DNA of 24,199 nt from a virus. Position 1 is the first letter of the stretch; each line of letters opens with the position of its first letter. This document shows positions 16,189 to 21,748 of this stretch, in pieces. Location: IMG/VR virus record IMGVR_UViG_3300042540_000050, positions 1-24,199 of that record; one strand, written 5' to 3'. The position numbers were made by a program, and so were the translations under genes. Under the pieces are notes generated by a model that saw only the letters and a list, made by a program, of their open reading frames with translations, had not been told where the DNA came from and ran no database searches.

Positions 16189-16697
16189 AAGACAACTTCG
16201 ACTCCGCGCTCAAGGCCATCCTCCACCATGAGGGCGGCTACGTTAACCATCCTGCAGATCCTGGCGGCATGACCAACCTCGGCGTGACAAAGCGCGTATG
16301 GGAAGAGTGGGTTGGCCATGAGGTTGACGAGAAGACGATGCGCGGCCTGACGCCTGAGATCGTCGGCCCCATGTACAAGGCCAAGTATTGGGACAAGATC
16401 AAGGGCGACGACCTGCCTGCTGGTGTGGACTACTGCGTATTCGACGCTGCCGTCAACTCCGGCCCTGGCCGCGCAGCCAAGTGGCTGCAGGCTTGCGTTG
16501 GTGTCGAGCCTGATGGCGGCATCGGCCCCAAGACTCTGGCCGCCGTGGCCGCCATTGAGCCAGCCGACCTGGTTGAAGATTATGCCAAGCGCCGACTGTC
16601 GTTTCTGATGGACCTCAAGACATGGGATACGTTCGGCAAAGGCTGGGGTCGCCGTGTGGCAGAGGTGCAGGCCAGCGCGACAAGCATGCTGGCCTGA
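16185..16697 (+). CDS. Endolysin, glycoside hydrolase 108 family
   Basis: This 170-residue lysozyme-like endolysin carries the family hallmark EGGYVNHPADPGGMTNLGVT at the N-terminus, with E16 the predicted catalytic glutamate, followed by the YKAKYWDKIKGDDLPAGVDY segment and the FDAAVNSGPGRAAKWLQ helix. The C-terminal half, GVEPDGGIGPKTLAAVAA and onward, matches the peptidoglycan-binding-type domain usually fused to these enzymes. Length is normal for the family. There is no signal peptide or SAR helix, so export should depend on the holin upstream, with which it overlaps by 4 nt. It cleaves the glycan strand of peptidoglycan (N-acetylmuramidase-type activity known for the family). It is the last gene of the rightward late operon and ends 5 bp from the convergent RecT gene. 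Confidence 0.93.
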   Translation: MKDNFDSALKAILHHEGGYVNHPADPGGMTNLGVTKRVWEEWVGHEVDEKTMRGLTPEIVGPMYKAKYWDKIKGDDLPAGVDYCVFDAAVNSGPGRAAKWLQACVGVEPDGGIGPKTLAAVAAIEPADLVEDYAKRRLSFLMDLKTWDTFGKGWGRRVAEVQASATSMLA

Positions 16698-16702
16698 CCT
16701 GC

Positions 16703-17746
16703 TTACTGGGCCGCTCCAAGCGCCGCAAGGCGCTTGCTGTAGGCAGCCGTGTGGCGCACACGCTTGACCGTGTCGACACGCAGCAGCGTTTCAGCGTTGG
16801 CCTCTTTGAACTCTCGCAAGATGGTCATGCGCTCGCGTGCTGGCCGCTTGCCTGCTTTTGAGATCTTGTCGGCCACATCTTCGTATGCGTCTTGCCATTC
16901 ATCAAGGCTGGCATGCACGCTGTTTGGGGTGTCCTTGCCTGGCACGAACACAGCGAACCCATCGCCCACCACCATCGGCTCTGGCACCCATTCAACCACA
17001 ACGTCCGGCTCCGGCTCCGGCTCCGGCTGCAGCACAACCTCATCAATCTCGACCACCTCTGTGCCGGGCATTACCACGGCGTCCAATGTGTCGGCCATCA
17101 GGTCTTCGATCTCAGCGCGGTCGCTGGTCACTTCGATGGCTGGCTTGGCCACCAGGTCGAGCGGGTTGCGTGGCTTCTCCTGCTTCACGGCTGGCGCTGA
17201 CGCATCGTCTTGCCCTGTGGTGTCCCATGCTTCTTCGATGGTCAGCAAACCCTTGAGGACATCAGCAAACTGATCGCGCAAGGCAAAGCCTCTGGCACGC
17301 ATTTGCAGCATCCGCTTGGGGTATGCCTGCCACGGGCCACCCTTGCCCCACAAACCAGCTCGCTTGGCGTCCTCAACGCTGAACTTGGCAGTGACAGGTT
17401 TGCGGCCCTTGCGGTGGGCGACACACACAGCGACAGGGTTGACTGTTCCCTCGCTCTCCAAAAATTCTTCAATGCCCTCGCACTGTGGGCTGGCCTGCAC
17501 CAGCGCCATCATTGCGTCACCGTACACGCTGGGCTTGCCATTGATCACAGCGATGTTCTGCAGCGCCTGCATGGGAGCCAAGCCGATCTCTTGGCCCCAT
17601 TGCACGCAGACCATAATGTCCTGCGGCTTTCCTTGATACTGCTTTGGCACCATGCTGCTGTCGGCCAGCATCTTGCTGAACTCCATGGCTTCGGTGATGG
17701 TGGCCGGGGCAAAGCCCTGGCGGTTAGTTACTGTAAGAGCTGACAT
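16703..17746 (-). CDS. recT: RecT-type single-strand annealing protein
   Basis: The 347-residue protein carries RecT-family patterns: ITEAMEFSKMLADSSMVPKQYQGKP, then MVCVQWGQEIGLAPMQALQN, IAVINGKPSVYGDAMMALV, a FSVEDAKRAGLWGKGGPW stretch and YPKRMLQMRARGFALRDQF. Family function is ATP-independent annealing of complementary ssDNA, partnered with a 5'-3' exonuclease, here the YqaJ gene two genes upstream. ATG 17746 was chosen over a longer frame because GAGGA lies about 8 nt upstream and RecT homology begins there. It is longer than E. coli RecT (269 residues). After residue 180 comes an acidic linker with a Pro-Glu repeat (about 241-247), then a basic helical C-terminal region of about 60 residues, perhaps a host SSB- or exonuclease-contact domain (inference). 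It is the last gene of the leftward operon. Confidence 0.88.
   Translation of the reverse strand: MSALTVTNRQGFAPATITEAMEFSKMLADSSMVPKQYQGKPQDIMVCVQWGQEIGLAPMQALQNIAVINGKPSVYGDAMMALVQASPQCEGIEEFLESEGTVNPVAVCVAHRKGRKPVTAKFSVEDAKRAGLWGKGGPWQAYPKRMLQMRARGFALRDQFADVLKGLLTIEEAWDTTGQDDASAPAVKQEKPRNPLDLVAKPAIEVTSDRAEIEDLMADTLDAVVMPGTEVVEIDEVVLQPEPEPEPDVVVEWVPEPMVVGDGFAVFVPGKDTPNSVHASLDEWQDAYEDVADKISKAGKRPARERMTILREFKEANAETLLRVDTVKRVRHTAAYSKRLAALGAAQ
16717..16736. terminator. Hairpin at the convergent junction (possible terminator)
   Basis: CAAGCGCC and GGCGCTTG form a perfect 8-bp stem around a GCAA loop, 19 nt past the endolysin stop and inside the last codons of the leftward RecT gene. Neither strand has a T-run after the stem, so it is not a canonical intrinsic terminator. 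It may act as a weak bidirectional barrier or RNA 3'-end stabiliser, or be a coincidence of GC-rich coding sequence. Confidence 0.3.
17004..17027 (-). repeat. Four 6-bp tandem repeats coding a Pro-Glu linker
   Basis: Plus-strand TCCGGC is repeated four times without mismatch, coding on the minus strand for the PEPEPEPE linker in the RecT-type protein. Each unit is two codons, so expansion or contraction would alter linker length without frameshifting. Confidence 0.85.
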
Positions 17747-17912
17747 TTTTTTCTTCCTCAAAGTAGGTTTGCATGGTGGTAAAAATAAGCTGGGCCATGG
17801 CGTCGACAAACGCCTCGGCCTGCTCTTCAGTGGTCTCTGGGTTGGCGTTGAGCAGCGCGACAACAGCTGTCTCATAAGCAGCCCTGATGGCTGGTTTGTC
17901 TGGCAGGTTCAC
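17724..17912 (-). CDS. 62-residue acidic protein between exonuclease and RecT
   Basis: Translation probably starts at GTG 17912, overlapping the exonuclease stop as GTGA, and ends 23 nt inside the start of recT. The product (NLPDKPAIRAAYETAVVALL, then TTEEQAEAFVDAMAQLIF, then QTYFEEEKNVSSYSN) is acidic and helical, with an even hydrophobic spacing that suits a small helical bundle. The longer frame upstream is a shadow of the exonuclease. Its place inside an exonuclease-annealase pair suggests a recombination accessory role, but no family is recognised. The C-terminal codons contain the ribosome binding site of recT, so expression of the two is likely coupled. Confidence 0.6.
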   Translation of the reverse strand: MNLPDKPAIRAAYETAVVALLNANPETTEEQAEAFVDAMAQLIFTTMQTYFEEEKNVSSYSN

Positions 17913-18865
17913 GACAGCTCTTTCACGGTCAAGCTGGACTGGCGCACGCTGTAGGCTTTCTTCGCAGGCACCAGTCGCTCTGGCGAGTCCTTGTAATTGC
18001 GCATTGGCCAGCTGATCACAGCGTTGCCAGCTCGGCCACGCTCGGCCACGCCCAACATTTTTTTCAGCTCGACCTCGGCTTTTGCGATAGAGTCCTCGGC
18101 CTCTCGGATGTCGGCCTTGGCCTGCAAGATCACGCCAGCCCACTGCTCGGCCTGAGATGGCAGAGCGACCTCTTCCTTGGCGGCTGCCTGCGGGTAGATG
18201 CGATCCAGCTCGCGGCTGGTCTGTGGTGGATACCAATCGATGCCACCCGTCTGGCGATAGGTTTCCAGTTTGGTTTCAAATTCCTGCACCGCATTGATGA
18301 TCGCGTTCTGGGTTTCTTTGTGCGGCGCGAACAGGAAGATGCGCAGCTCAATGCCTTGGTACAGCACGCAGACCGCGCCCCACTTGTGGCCGGTGATCAG
18401 CATCTGGCCTTGCAGCTGGATCGGGCCACGCGCCAGGTGCGGCACATCCTCCGGCATGGTCTTGGTCAGCTTGGCCTCAAGCACGCCTGAACCGTTCAGC
18501 ACAATGCTGTCTTGTCCGACCACATAGATGCCCTTGTCGGGGTCTGTGGTGATCTCTTGGCCAACACCATAGCCGAGACCATCAAGGCTGCACTGCAGCG
18601 CGACAGACCTGTGCATATAGGGCACGGTGATGTTGGTGTTGAACTCGGCAATGCCCAAGCGCTTGGCTGCTTGCTCTAAGATCACCGGCTCCAAAGTATT
18701 GCCCCAGCCCATGGCTTCGTTGCCAATGTCGGGGCGCTCCTTGCCATCGATTGCGTTGATGCTGAACTGCAGCTCATCGTTGGGGGTGCTGTACTTGCTG
18801 AAGCCCATCAGGCCAGGCAGGCGCGAAGCAGACATCTCGCGGTCATCAGTTAATTTTCCGGCCAT
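17909..18865 (-). CDS. YqaJ-type viral recombinase (5'-3' exonuclease)
   Basis: This 318-residue nuclease has the YqaJ/lambda-exonuclease-like layout: SASRLPGLMGFSKYSTPNDE at residues 12-31, EAMGWGNTLEPVILEQAAKR at about 50-69 with the conserved glutamate E59, CSLDGLG around D95, GVLEAKLTK with the E130-x-K132 pair, and GPIQLQGQMLITG around 147-159. D95, E130 and K132 are the expected metal-binding/catalytic set of the PD-(D/E)XK fold. It should degrade the 5' strand of duplex ends, feeding single strands to the RecT protein encoded two genes on. A C-terminal helical region (about 240-285, ADIREAEDSIAKAEVELKKM) is a likely coiled coil. AAAGGAG 6 nt before the ATG is a strong ribosome binding site. 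The start overlaps the preceding HTH gene by 20 nt. Confidence 0.9.
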   Translation of the reverse strand: MAGKLTDDREMSASRLPGLMGFSKYSTPNDELQFSINAIDGKERPDIGNEAMGWGNTLEPVILEQAAKRLGIAEFNTNITVPYMHRSVALQCSLDGLGYGVGQEITTDPDKGIYVVGQDSIVLNGSGVLEAKLTKTMPEDVPHLARGPIQLQGQMLITGHKWGAVCVLYQGIELRIFLFAPHKETQNAIINAVQEFETKLETYRQTGGIDWYPPQTSRELDRIYPQAAAKEEVALPSQAEQWAGVILQAKADIREAEDSIAKAEVELKKMLGVAERGRAGNAVISWPMRNYKDSPERLVPAKKAYSVRQSSLTVKELS

Positions 18866-19064
18866 CGCTGGCTCCTTTCAGTTGATAGCTGGCAATGTGC
18901 TTGCCAGTCGGGGTGGTGATCGTGTCGGTGATGATTTCGTGGCCTTGCTGGCGCAGGTCAGCGATGCGTGCAGCCAGCCTAAAGCAGCCAGCCTTCTCAA
19001 GCGCATCCATGGCCGTGACCGGGCCACGCTTGAGCATGTCAAGGATCTCAGTGGCCTGGCTCAT
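18846..19064 (-). CDS. Small helix-turn-helix protein (HTH_39-like)
   Basis: The 72-residue protein has the pattern QATEILDMLKRGPVTAMDAL, then CFRLAARIADLRQQGHEI and a short beta wing, ITTPTGKHIASYQL. This matches the winged helix-turn-helix domain type often encoded by phages next to recombination genes (HTH_39-like in my memory). It probably binds DNA, either as a regulator of this operon or as an accessory factor for the recombination proteins. Both its start (ATGA with the upstream gene) and its end (20-nt overlap with the exonuclease) indicate tight translational coupling. Confidence 0.75.
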   Translation of the reverse strand: MSQATEILDMLKRGPVTAMDALEKAGCFRLAARIADLRQQGHEIITDTITTPTGKHIASYQLKGASDGRKIN

Positions 19065-19246
19065 GGCGCGAGCCTCTGGCTGACAGACATGGGGTTGAGG
19101 CGCTGCATGACTTCCTGCTGGGCATCACGGCTTGGTGGCACCCAGCCAAAACTTAGCCATGTCTTGGCCACATCGGTGGACGCTGCCGGGGTGTAGGGTC
19201 GACCACCCAGCAAGCTCTCGGTCGGGTTGACTCTCTTTGCGGCCAT
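19061..19246 (-). CDS. 61-residue hypothetical protein in recombination operon
   Basis: ATG 19246 is preceded by GGAGGGG about 6 nt away, inside the end of the tiny gene before it; the longer frame starting at 19432 is a shadow of the recombinase. The product (AAKRVNPTESLLGGRPYTPA, then STDVAKTWLSFGWVPPSRD, ending LNPMSVSQRLAP) is soluble, proline-rich and lacks a recognisable motif. Its last codon region overlaps the HTH gene start as ATGA. No function can be assigned; an AKTWLSFGWVPPSR-like motif could be a short protein-binding segment. Confidence 0.6.
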   Translation of the reverse strand: MAAKRVNPTESLLGGRPYTPAASTDVAKTWLSFGWVPPSRDAQQEVMQRLNPMSVSQRLAP

Positions 19247-19248
19247 GA

Positions 19249-19338
19249 TCAACCCCTCCACGCCAGCATGACACCCATGCCAGCGAACAAGATGATGGTG
19301 GCCACGGCACACAAACGGTCTACGGTTTTTTCGCTCAT
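19249..19338 (-). CDS. 29-residue membrane peptide gene
   Basis: A 29-codon gene has its own strong ribosome binding site (AGGAG, about 6 nt before the ATG) and ends 2 nt before the next start. The product has a charged head (MSEKTVDRLC), a hydrophobic stretch (AVATIILFAGMGVMLAW) and an RG tail, so it is a single-span membrane peptide. Its GGAGGGG tail doubles as the ribosome binding site of the following gene. In a leftward early operon, tiny membrane peptides may act as superinfection exclusion or host-takeover factors, but no similarity is recognised. Confidence 0.5.
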   Translation of the reverse strand: MSEKTVDRLCAVATIILFAGMGVMLAWRG

Positions 19339-19358
19339 AAGTTTCTCCTGTTGTTTTG

Positions 19359-20006
19359 TCAGGCTCGCGCCATGACGTTGCTGACTTGGCTTGCGTGCCA
19401 AGTGCTGCCCCCACGGGCAGTTTCGATCCCACGGCTGGTCAACTCCACGGCAATCTCGCGCATGGTGTTAAAGCCTTGGGCTTTGATCTTCTCAATGATC
19501 GGCTGCACACGGGCAGCGAAGGCATCAGCACGGGCTTGGATGCGCTCATTGCCGGCAGCGCTTCCCTTGCTGGGGTCAGGGCAGCCAAGACGCACGCCAC
19601 GGGCCTTGGCAGCCTGCAGAGCAGCCTTCGTGCGCTCGCTGATCTTGCGCGCCTCCCACTCGGCAAACACGGCAGACATCTGCAGCCAGGTGCGGTCGGC
19701 CTCCGGCATGTCGGCGCACACGAACGGCACGCCAGACTCAAGCAGGCCAGACACGAAGTGAACATTGCGAGCGAGGCGGTCCAGCTTGGCGATCACCAGT
19801 GTAGCCTTGGCGCGTTTGGCCGTGGCCAGTGCTGCAGCCAGCTGTTCGCGGTCGTTCTTGCGGCCAGACTCCACCTCGGTAAACTCAGCCACCAGCTCGG
19901 CTTGGCCAATGTACTGGGCAACAGCTGCGCGCTGGGCATCCAAGCCCAAGCCAGACTGGCCTTGGCGGTCGGTGGACACTCGAAAGTAAGCAACGAATTT
20001 GGTCAT
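19359..20006 (-). CDS. Small serine recombinase (resolvase/invertase type)
   Basis: The 215-residue protein has the serine-recombinase catalytic domain: VAYFRVSTDRQ with nucleophile S11, E-V-E-S-G-R-K-N-D-R around residue 45-53, LVIAKLDRLARN with arginines at 77 and 80, and the long helix AEWEARKISERTKAALQAAK (about 115-134). A short C-terminal DNA-binding part follows, with FNTMREIAVELTSRGIETARGG resembling the helix-turn-helix of recombinase-family proteins. It is longer than classical resolvases (about 185) but far shorter than large serine integrases (about 450 and more). AGGAG lies 6 nt before the ATG. Family members catalyse site-specific strand exchange through a phosphoserine intermediate. 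Here it could mediate integration, resolve genome multimers or invert a segment; no att or res pair was recognised in the window. Confidence 0.85.
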   Translation of the reverse strand: MTKFVAYFRVSTDRQGQSGLGLDAQRAAVAQYIGQAELVAEFTEVESGRKNDREQLAAALATAKRAKATLVIAKLDRLARNVHFVSGLLESGVPFVCADMPEADRTWLQMSAVFAEWEARKISERTKAALQAAKARGVRLGCPDPSKGSAAGNERIQARADAFAARVQPIIEKIKAQGFNTMREIAVELTSRGIETARGGSTWHASQVSNVMARA

Positions 20007-20018
20007 GTCTGTCTCCTG

Positions 20019-20249
20019 TTAGGTTCCGCGAGTGCCCCATTCGGGCATGTCCATGGTCAGCTGGATGGCCGTGTGGCACATCTCATGGCGCTTGATCTCG
20101 CCAGCCATAAACCGGTGGTAGTCGTTCTTGGCCTGCACCAGAGCAAAGGCTTGGGACACATTCCAATCGGTGGGCTTGGCCAAGGCGCGAGCCATGGCTC
20201 GCTCAAGGTTGTCCCCGATGGTCTGCAGGTTGCGGGTGTGGTCGCTCAT
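20019..20249 (-). CDS. 76-residue helical hypothetical protein
   Basis: The start at ATG 20249 lies 1 nt after the previous stop (TGACATG); an upstream GTG/ATG extension to 20288 would overlap the upstream gene and looks spurious. The product (SDHTRNLQTIGDNLERAMAR, then DWNVSQAFALVQAKNDYHRF, then GEIKRHEMCHTAIQLTMDMP) is helical and soluble with several histidines. The H-E-M-C-H stretch resembles a zinc-peptidase HExxH only superficially, because the spacing gives H-E-M-C-H without supporting context. No family is recognised. Confidence 0.55.
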   Translation of the reverse strand: MSDHTRNLQTIGDNLERAMARALAKPTDWNVSQAFALVQAKNDYHRFMAGEIKRHEMCHTAIQLTMDMPEWGTRGT

Positions 20250-20250
20250 G

Positions 20251-20397
20251 TCAGGCCACCACGATGCGAGTGGCCACAACGCGACCAAAGATGTCGGCCA
20301 CTTGGGCCTGGTCGCTGCACTTGGCCAACCAGGCCAGTGCTTCGGTGCGCGACCATGCGCGCTGACGGGTGCCGAAAGAATCTGTGATCAGGTACAT
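20251..20397 (-). CDS. 48-residue hypothetical protein
   Basis: A 48-codon gene has a good ribosome binding site (AGGAG, about 6 nt before ATG 20397) and 1-nt spacing to the next gene. The product starts MYLITDSFGTRQRAWSRTEA, continues LAWLAKCSDQAQVADIFGR and ends VVATRIVVA. This pattern, a short beta hairpin followed by a helix, looks like a compact soluble domain. It is consistent with a real, co-transcribed small phage gene; function unknown. Confidence 0.55.
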   Translation of the reverse strand: MYLITDSFGTRQRAWSRTEALAWLAKCSDQAQVADIFGRVVATRIVVA

Positions 20398-20409
20398 GGT
20401 GGGCTCCTA

Positions 20410-20703
20410 TCAGGCTGCAGTGGTGGAAACGATCTCAATGCGCACGTTGGCGTTGGCCAAGAACTTGGCGTTTTGCTGTGCAGAAAAGGCGCGATCTTTG
20501 GAAGACATGCCACGCCATGTGCCATAAGGCAAGCCGGGTCGGGCGCTTTTGGTGGCGTTTTCTGTGCTGGACGAGAAGCCTGTCTCGCTGCAAGGATTGC
20601 CCTCTAAGTTTGTCCATGTGGCGCGCCATGCAACGGTGTAGTTGCGAGCGCTCTTGCGGGTAATGCTGGTGCCGTCTGCAAAGGTGGCTGTGTACTTTTT
20701 CAT
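20410..20703 (-). CDS. 97-residue protein, first gene of the leftward operon
   Basis: ATG 20703 has AAGGAG 6 nt upstream, so I prefer it to the in-frame ATGs at 20724 and further upstream. The product begins KKYTATFADGTSITRKSARN and YTVAWRATWT, then a Ser/Thr-rich middle and a C-terminal helix/strand (DRAFSAQQNAKFLANANVRI). The basic, Thr-rich head resembles small early phage proteins I have seen in betaproteobacterial phages, without known function. Being first after the control region it would be the earliest and most strongly expressed leftward product, a typical place for a host-takeover or anti-defence protein (inference only). Confidence 0.6.
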   Translation of the reverse strand: MKKYTATFADGTSITRKSARNYTVAWRATWTNLEGNPCSETGFSSSTENATKSARPGLPYGTWRGMSSKDRAFSAQQNAKFLANANVRIEIVSTTAA

Positions 20704-20744
20704 GTTGAACTCCTTGAGCGTCATCTGCTCGTTGAACATGGAGT

Positions 20745-20750
20745 ATTGTA
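20745..20750 (-). promoter_or_regulatory. Probable -10 of the leftward promoter
   Basis: Minus-strand TACAAT, five of six matches to TATAAT, lies about 40 bp before the first leftward start codon. The -35 is poor: TTCAAG occurs 19 nt upstream, so activation or a non-standard spacer would be needed. It overlaps the octamer at 20747-20754. Confidence 0.4.
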
Positions 20751-20861
20751 AACACAAAACGATATCGGTCTTGAAGTGGGTAAACAAATAATTTTCTAGG
20801 TGCTTACCCTAATAAACCAACAAATTTGCAATGGCTGCAGCTGTGGCCGCTATCGCGCAGA

Positions 20862-20867
20862 TATACT
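20862..20867 (+). promoter_or_regulatory. Possible -10 placing the next mRNA start at its ATG
   Basis: TATACT matches five of six bases of the -10 consensus and ends 7 nt before ATG 20875, which lacks a Shine-Dalgarno sequence. Transcription from here would begin at or next to the A of the start codon, giving a leaderless message. No good -35 is seen at 16-18 nt spacing, so support is limited. Confidence 0.3.
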
Positions 20868-20874
20868 TCTGGGC

Positions 20875-21066
20875 ATGGACACTAAACGAATCCCGTTCCT
20901 TGTGCGGTTACACAAGGACAGCCGCGAGCTGCTCACCAAGGCCGCTGAAGACCAGCGCCGCAGCGTCAGCTCAATCATCGACCAGTGTGTGCGCGACCAG
21001 CTGCAGACCAAGTACGGAGACCTGTCGCCCCGGCTGCAGCGCTTCCTGATGGGGGCCAAGCAGTGA
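20875..21066 (+). CDS. Ribbon-helix-helix (Arc/MetJ-type) DNA-binding protein
   Basis: The 63-residue product has the ribbon-helix-helix pattern: a short strand (KRIPFLVRL), helix 1 (DSRELLTKAAEDQRR), the turn S-V-S and helix 2 (SIIDQCVRDQLQTKY), followed by a basic tail. Arc-type proteins dimerise through the strand, which enters the DNA major groove, and often act as repressors of divergent phage promoters. ATG 20875 was chosen because the domain begins there; a GTG at 20800 would add 25 residues of unconvincing sequence. No ribosome binding site precedes the ATG. It is the first rightward gene beside the control region, so it is the likeliest regulator of both operons. The stop overlaps the next start as GTGA. 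Confidence 0.75.
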   Translation: MDTKRIPFLVRLHKDSRELLTKAAEDQRRSVSSIIDQCVRDQLQTKYGDLSPRLQRFLMGAKQ

Positions 21067-21575
21067 GCAAGCCACGCACCGTTCACACGATTGAAAGCCT
21101 GAAGGACCGAGTCATCGAAGAGGGCGAGTGCTGGCTGTGGCAGGGCTACATCCAGAACAACACACCCCAGATCGCCCACTACCCTGACGGCAAGAAGACC
21201 ATGGTCAGCGTGCGCAAGCTGCTGCGCGAGCTGGAGACCGGCAGGATGCAGCCCAAGGGCCACTACGCCAACACCTGTGGCGAGTGCCGGTGCGTCAACC
21301 CTGACCACACGATCTACAGGTCGCAGGACACACACATGCGCACCATGGGCCGTGGCAAAGCCAGCCTGACCAAGGCCGCAAAGCTGCGCGAGTACCGCAT
21401 CAGCACTGGCCAAGTGAAGCTGGACGAGTCCAAAGCCCAAGAGATCCGCTTGAGTGAAGACTCTGGTCCAATGCTGGCCGAGCGCTTTGGCGTCAGCCGG
21501 GGGCTGATCAACCGCATCAAGCGCGGTCGGGCCTGGCGAGTTCTGTCCAGCCCATGGCAGGGGTTGTTCAAATGA
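21063..21575 (+). CDS. HNH-endonuclease-like protein with C-terminal HTH
   Basis: The 170-residue protein is read from GTG 21063, overlapping the previous stop. The N-terminal part has ECWLWQGYIQNN and a K-K-T-M-V-S-V-R-K-L-L segment, followed by GHYANTCGECRCVNPDHTIY, which resembles the H...C...CxNPDH metal-binding/catalytic core of HNH_3-type nucleases with clustered cysteines. The position normally held by the last asparagine of the HNH triad is Thr/His here (SQDTHMRTM), so catalytic competence is uncertain. The C-terminal region (LDESKAQEIRLSED, then ERFGVSRGLINRIKRGRAW) is a homing-endonuclease-type helix-turn-helix. It could be a free-standing homing endonuclease or a DNA-binding regulator. 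It sits within a coupled early operon. Confidence 0.65.
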   Translation: MSKPRTVHTIESLKDRVIEEGECWLWQGYIQNNTPQIAHYPDGKKTMVSVRKLLRELETGRMQPKGHYANTCGECRCVNPDHTIYRSQDTHMRTMGRGKASLTKAAKLREYRISTGQVKLDESKAQEIRLSEDSGPMLAERFGVSRGLINRIKRGRAWRVLSSPWQGLFK

Positions 21576-21748
21576 CCCACCAAGAAGCCACCAGGCTGCT
21601 GGACATGGCCAAAGATGGCCAGCCAGTGCCAGAGGATGTGATGACTGAGGCGCTCTACATGACCGGTGACGGTGCCTGCTGGCGCGACCTGCCATGCCAC
21701 GACATCGAAGAGTTCTTGGCCGACATGCGCAAGGCTGGGCTGCTATGA
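21572..21748 (+). CDS. 58-residue hypothetical protein upstream of rusA
   Basis: ATG 21572 overlaps the previous stop (ATGA), and the stop overlaps the RusA start (ATGA). An AGGGG element lies upstream within the previous gene. The product (THQEATRLLDMAKDGQPVPE, then DVMTEALYMTGDGACWRDLP, then IEEFLADMRKAGLL) is acidic and helical with two cysteines, and reads as one compact domain. No family is recognised. The double overlap makes it a convincing gene that would be made in a fixed ratio with RusA. Confidence 0.6.
   Translation: MTHQEATRLLDMAKDGQPVPEDVMTEALYMTGDGACWRDLPCHDIEEFLADMRKAGLL

Larger units (their letters stand above)
20704..20874. promoter_or_regulatory. Divergent control region with three octamer boxes
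   Basis: This 171-bp gene-free stretch separates the leftward recombination operon from the rightward early operon and is locally AT-rich. Three related octamers are present: TGTAAACA (20747-20754), GGTAAACA (20779-20786) and, on the other strand, GGTAAGCA (20801-20808). The last two form an inverted pair, extended by GGG/CCC to GGGTAA...TTACCC (20778-20809). The best leftward -10, TACAAT on the minus strand (20745-20750), overlaps the first octamer, so a protein bound there would block leftward transcription. This is the expected layout of a phage operator region; the ribbon-helix-helix protein encoded next is the obvious candidate ligand (inference). Confidence 0.5.

Noticed and set aside
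20019-20249. H-E-M-C-H stretch as a zinc metalloprotease motif
   Set aside because: HExxH needs supporting helix context and a third ligand; the protein is only 76 residues and shows neither.
20850-21695. 281-codon open frame on the minus strand
   Set aside because: Antisense to the ribbon-helix-helix and HNH-like genes; Ala/His/Gln-rich shadow composition, and both plus-strand genes have recognisable domains.
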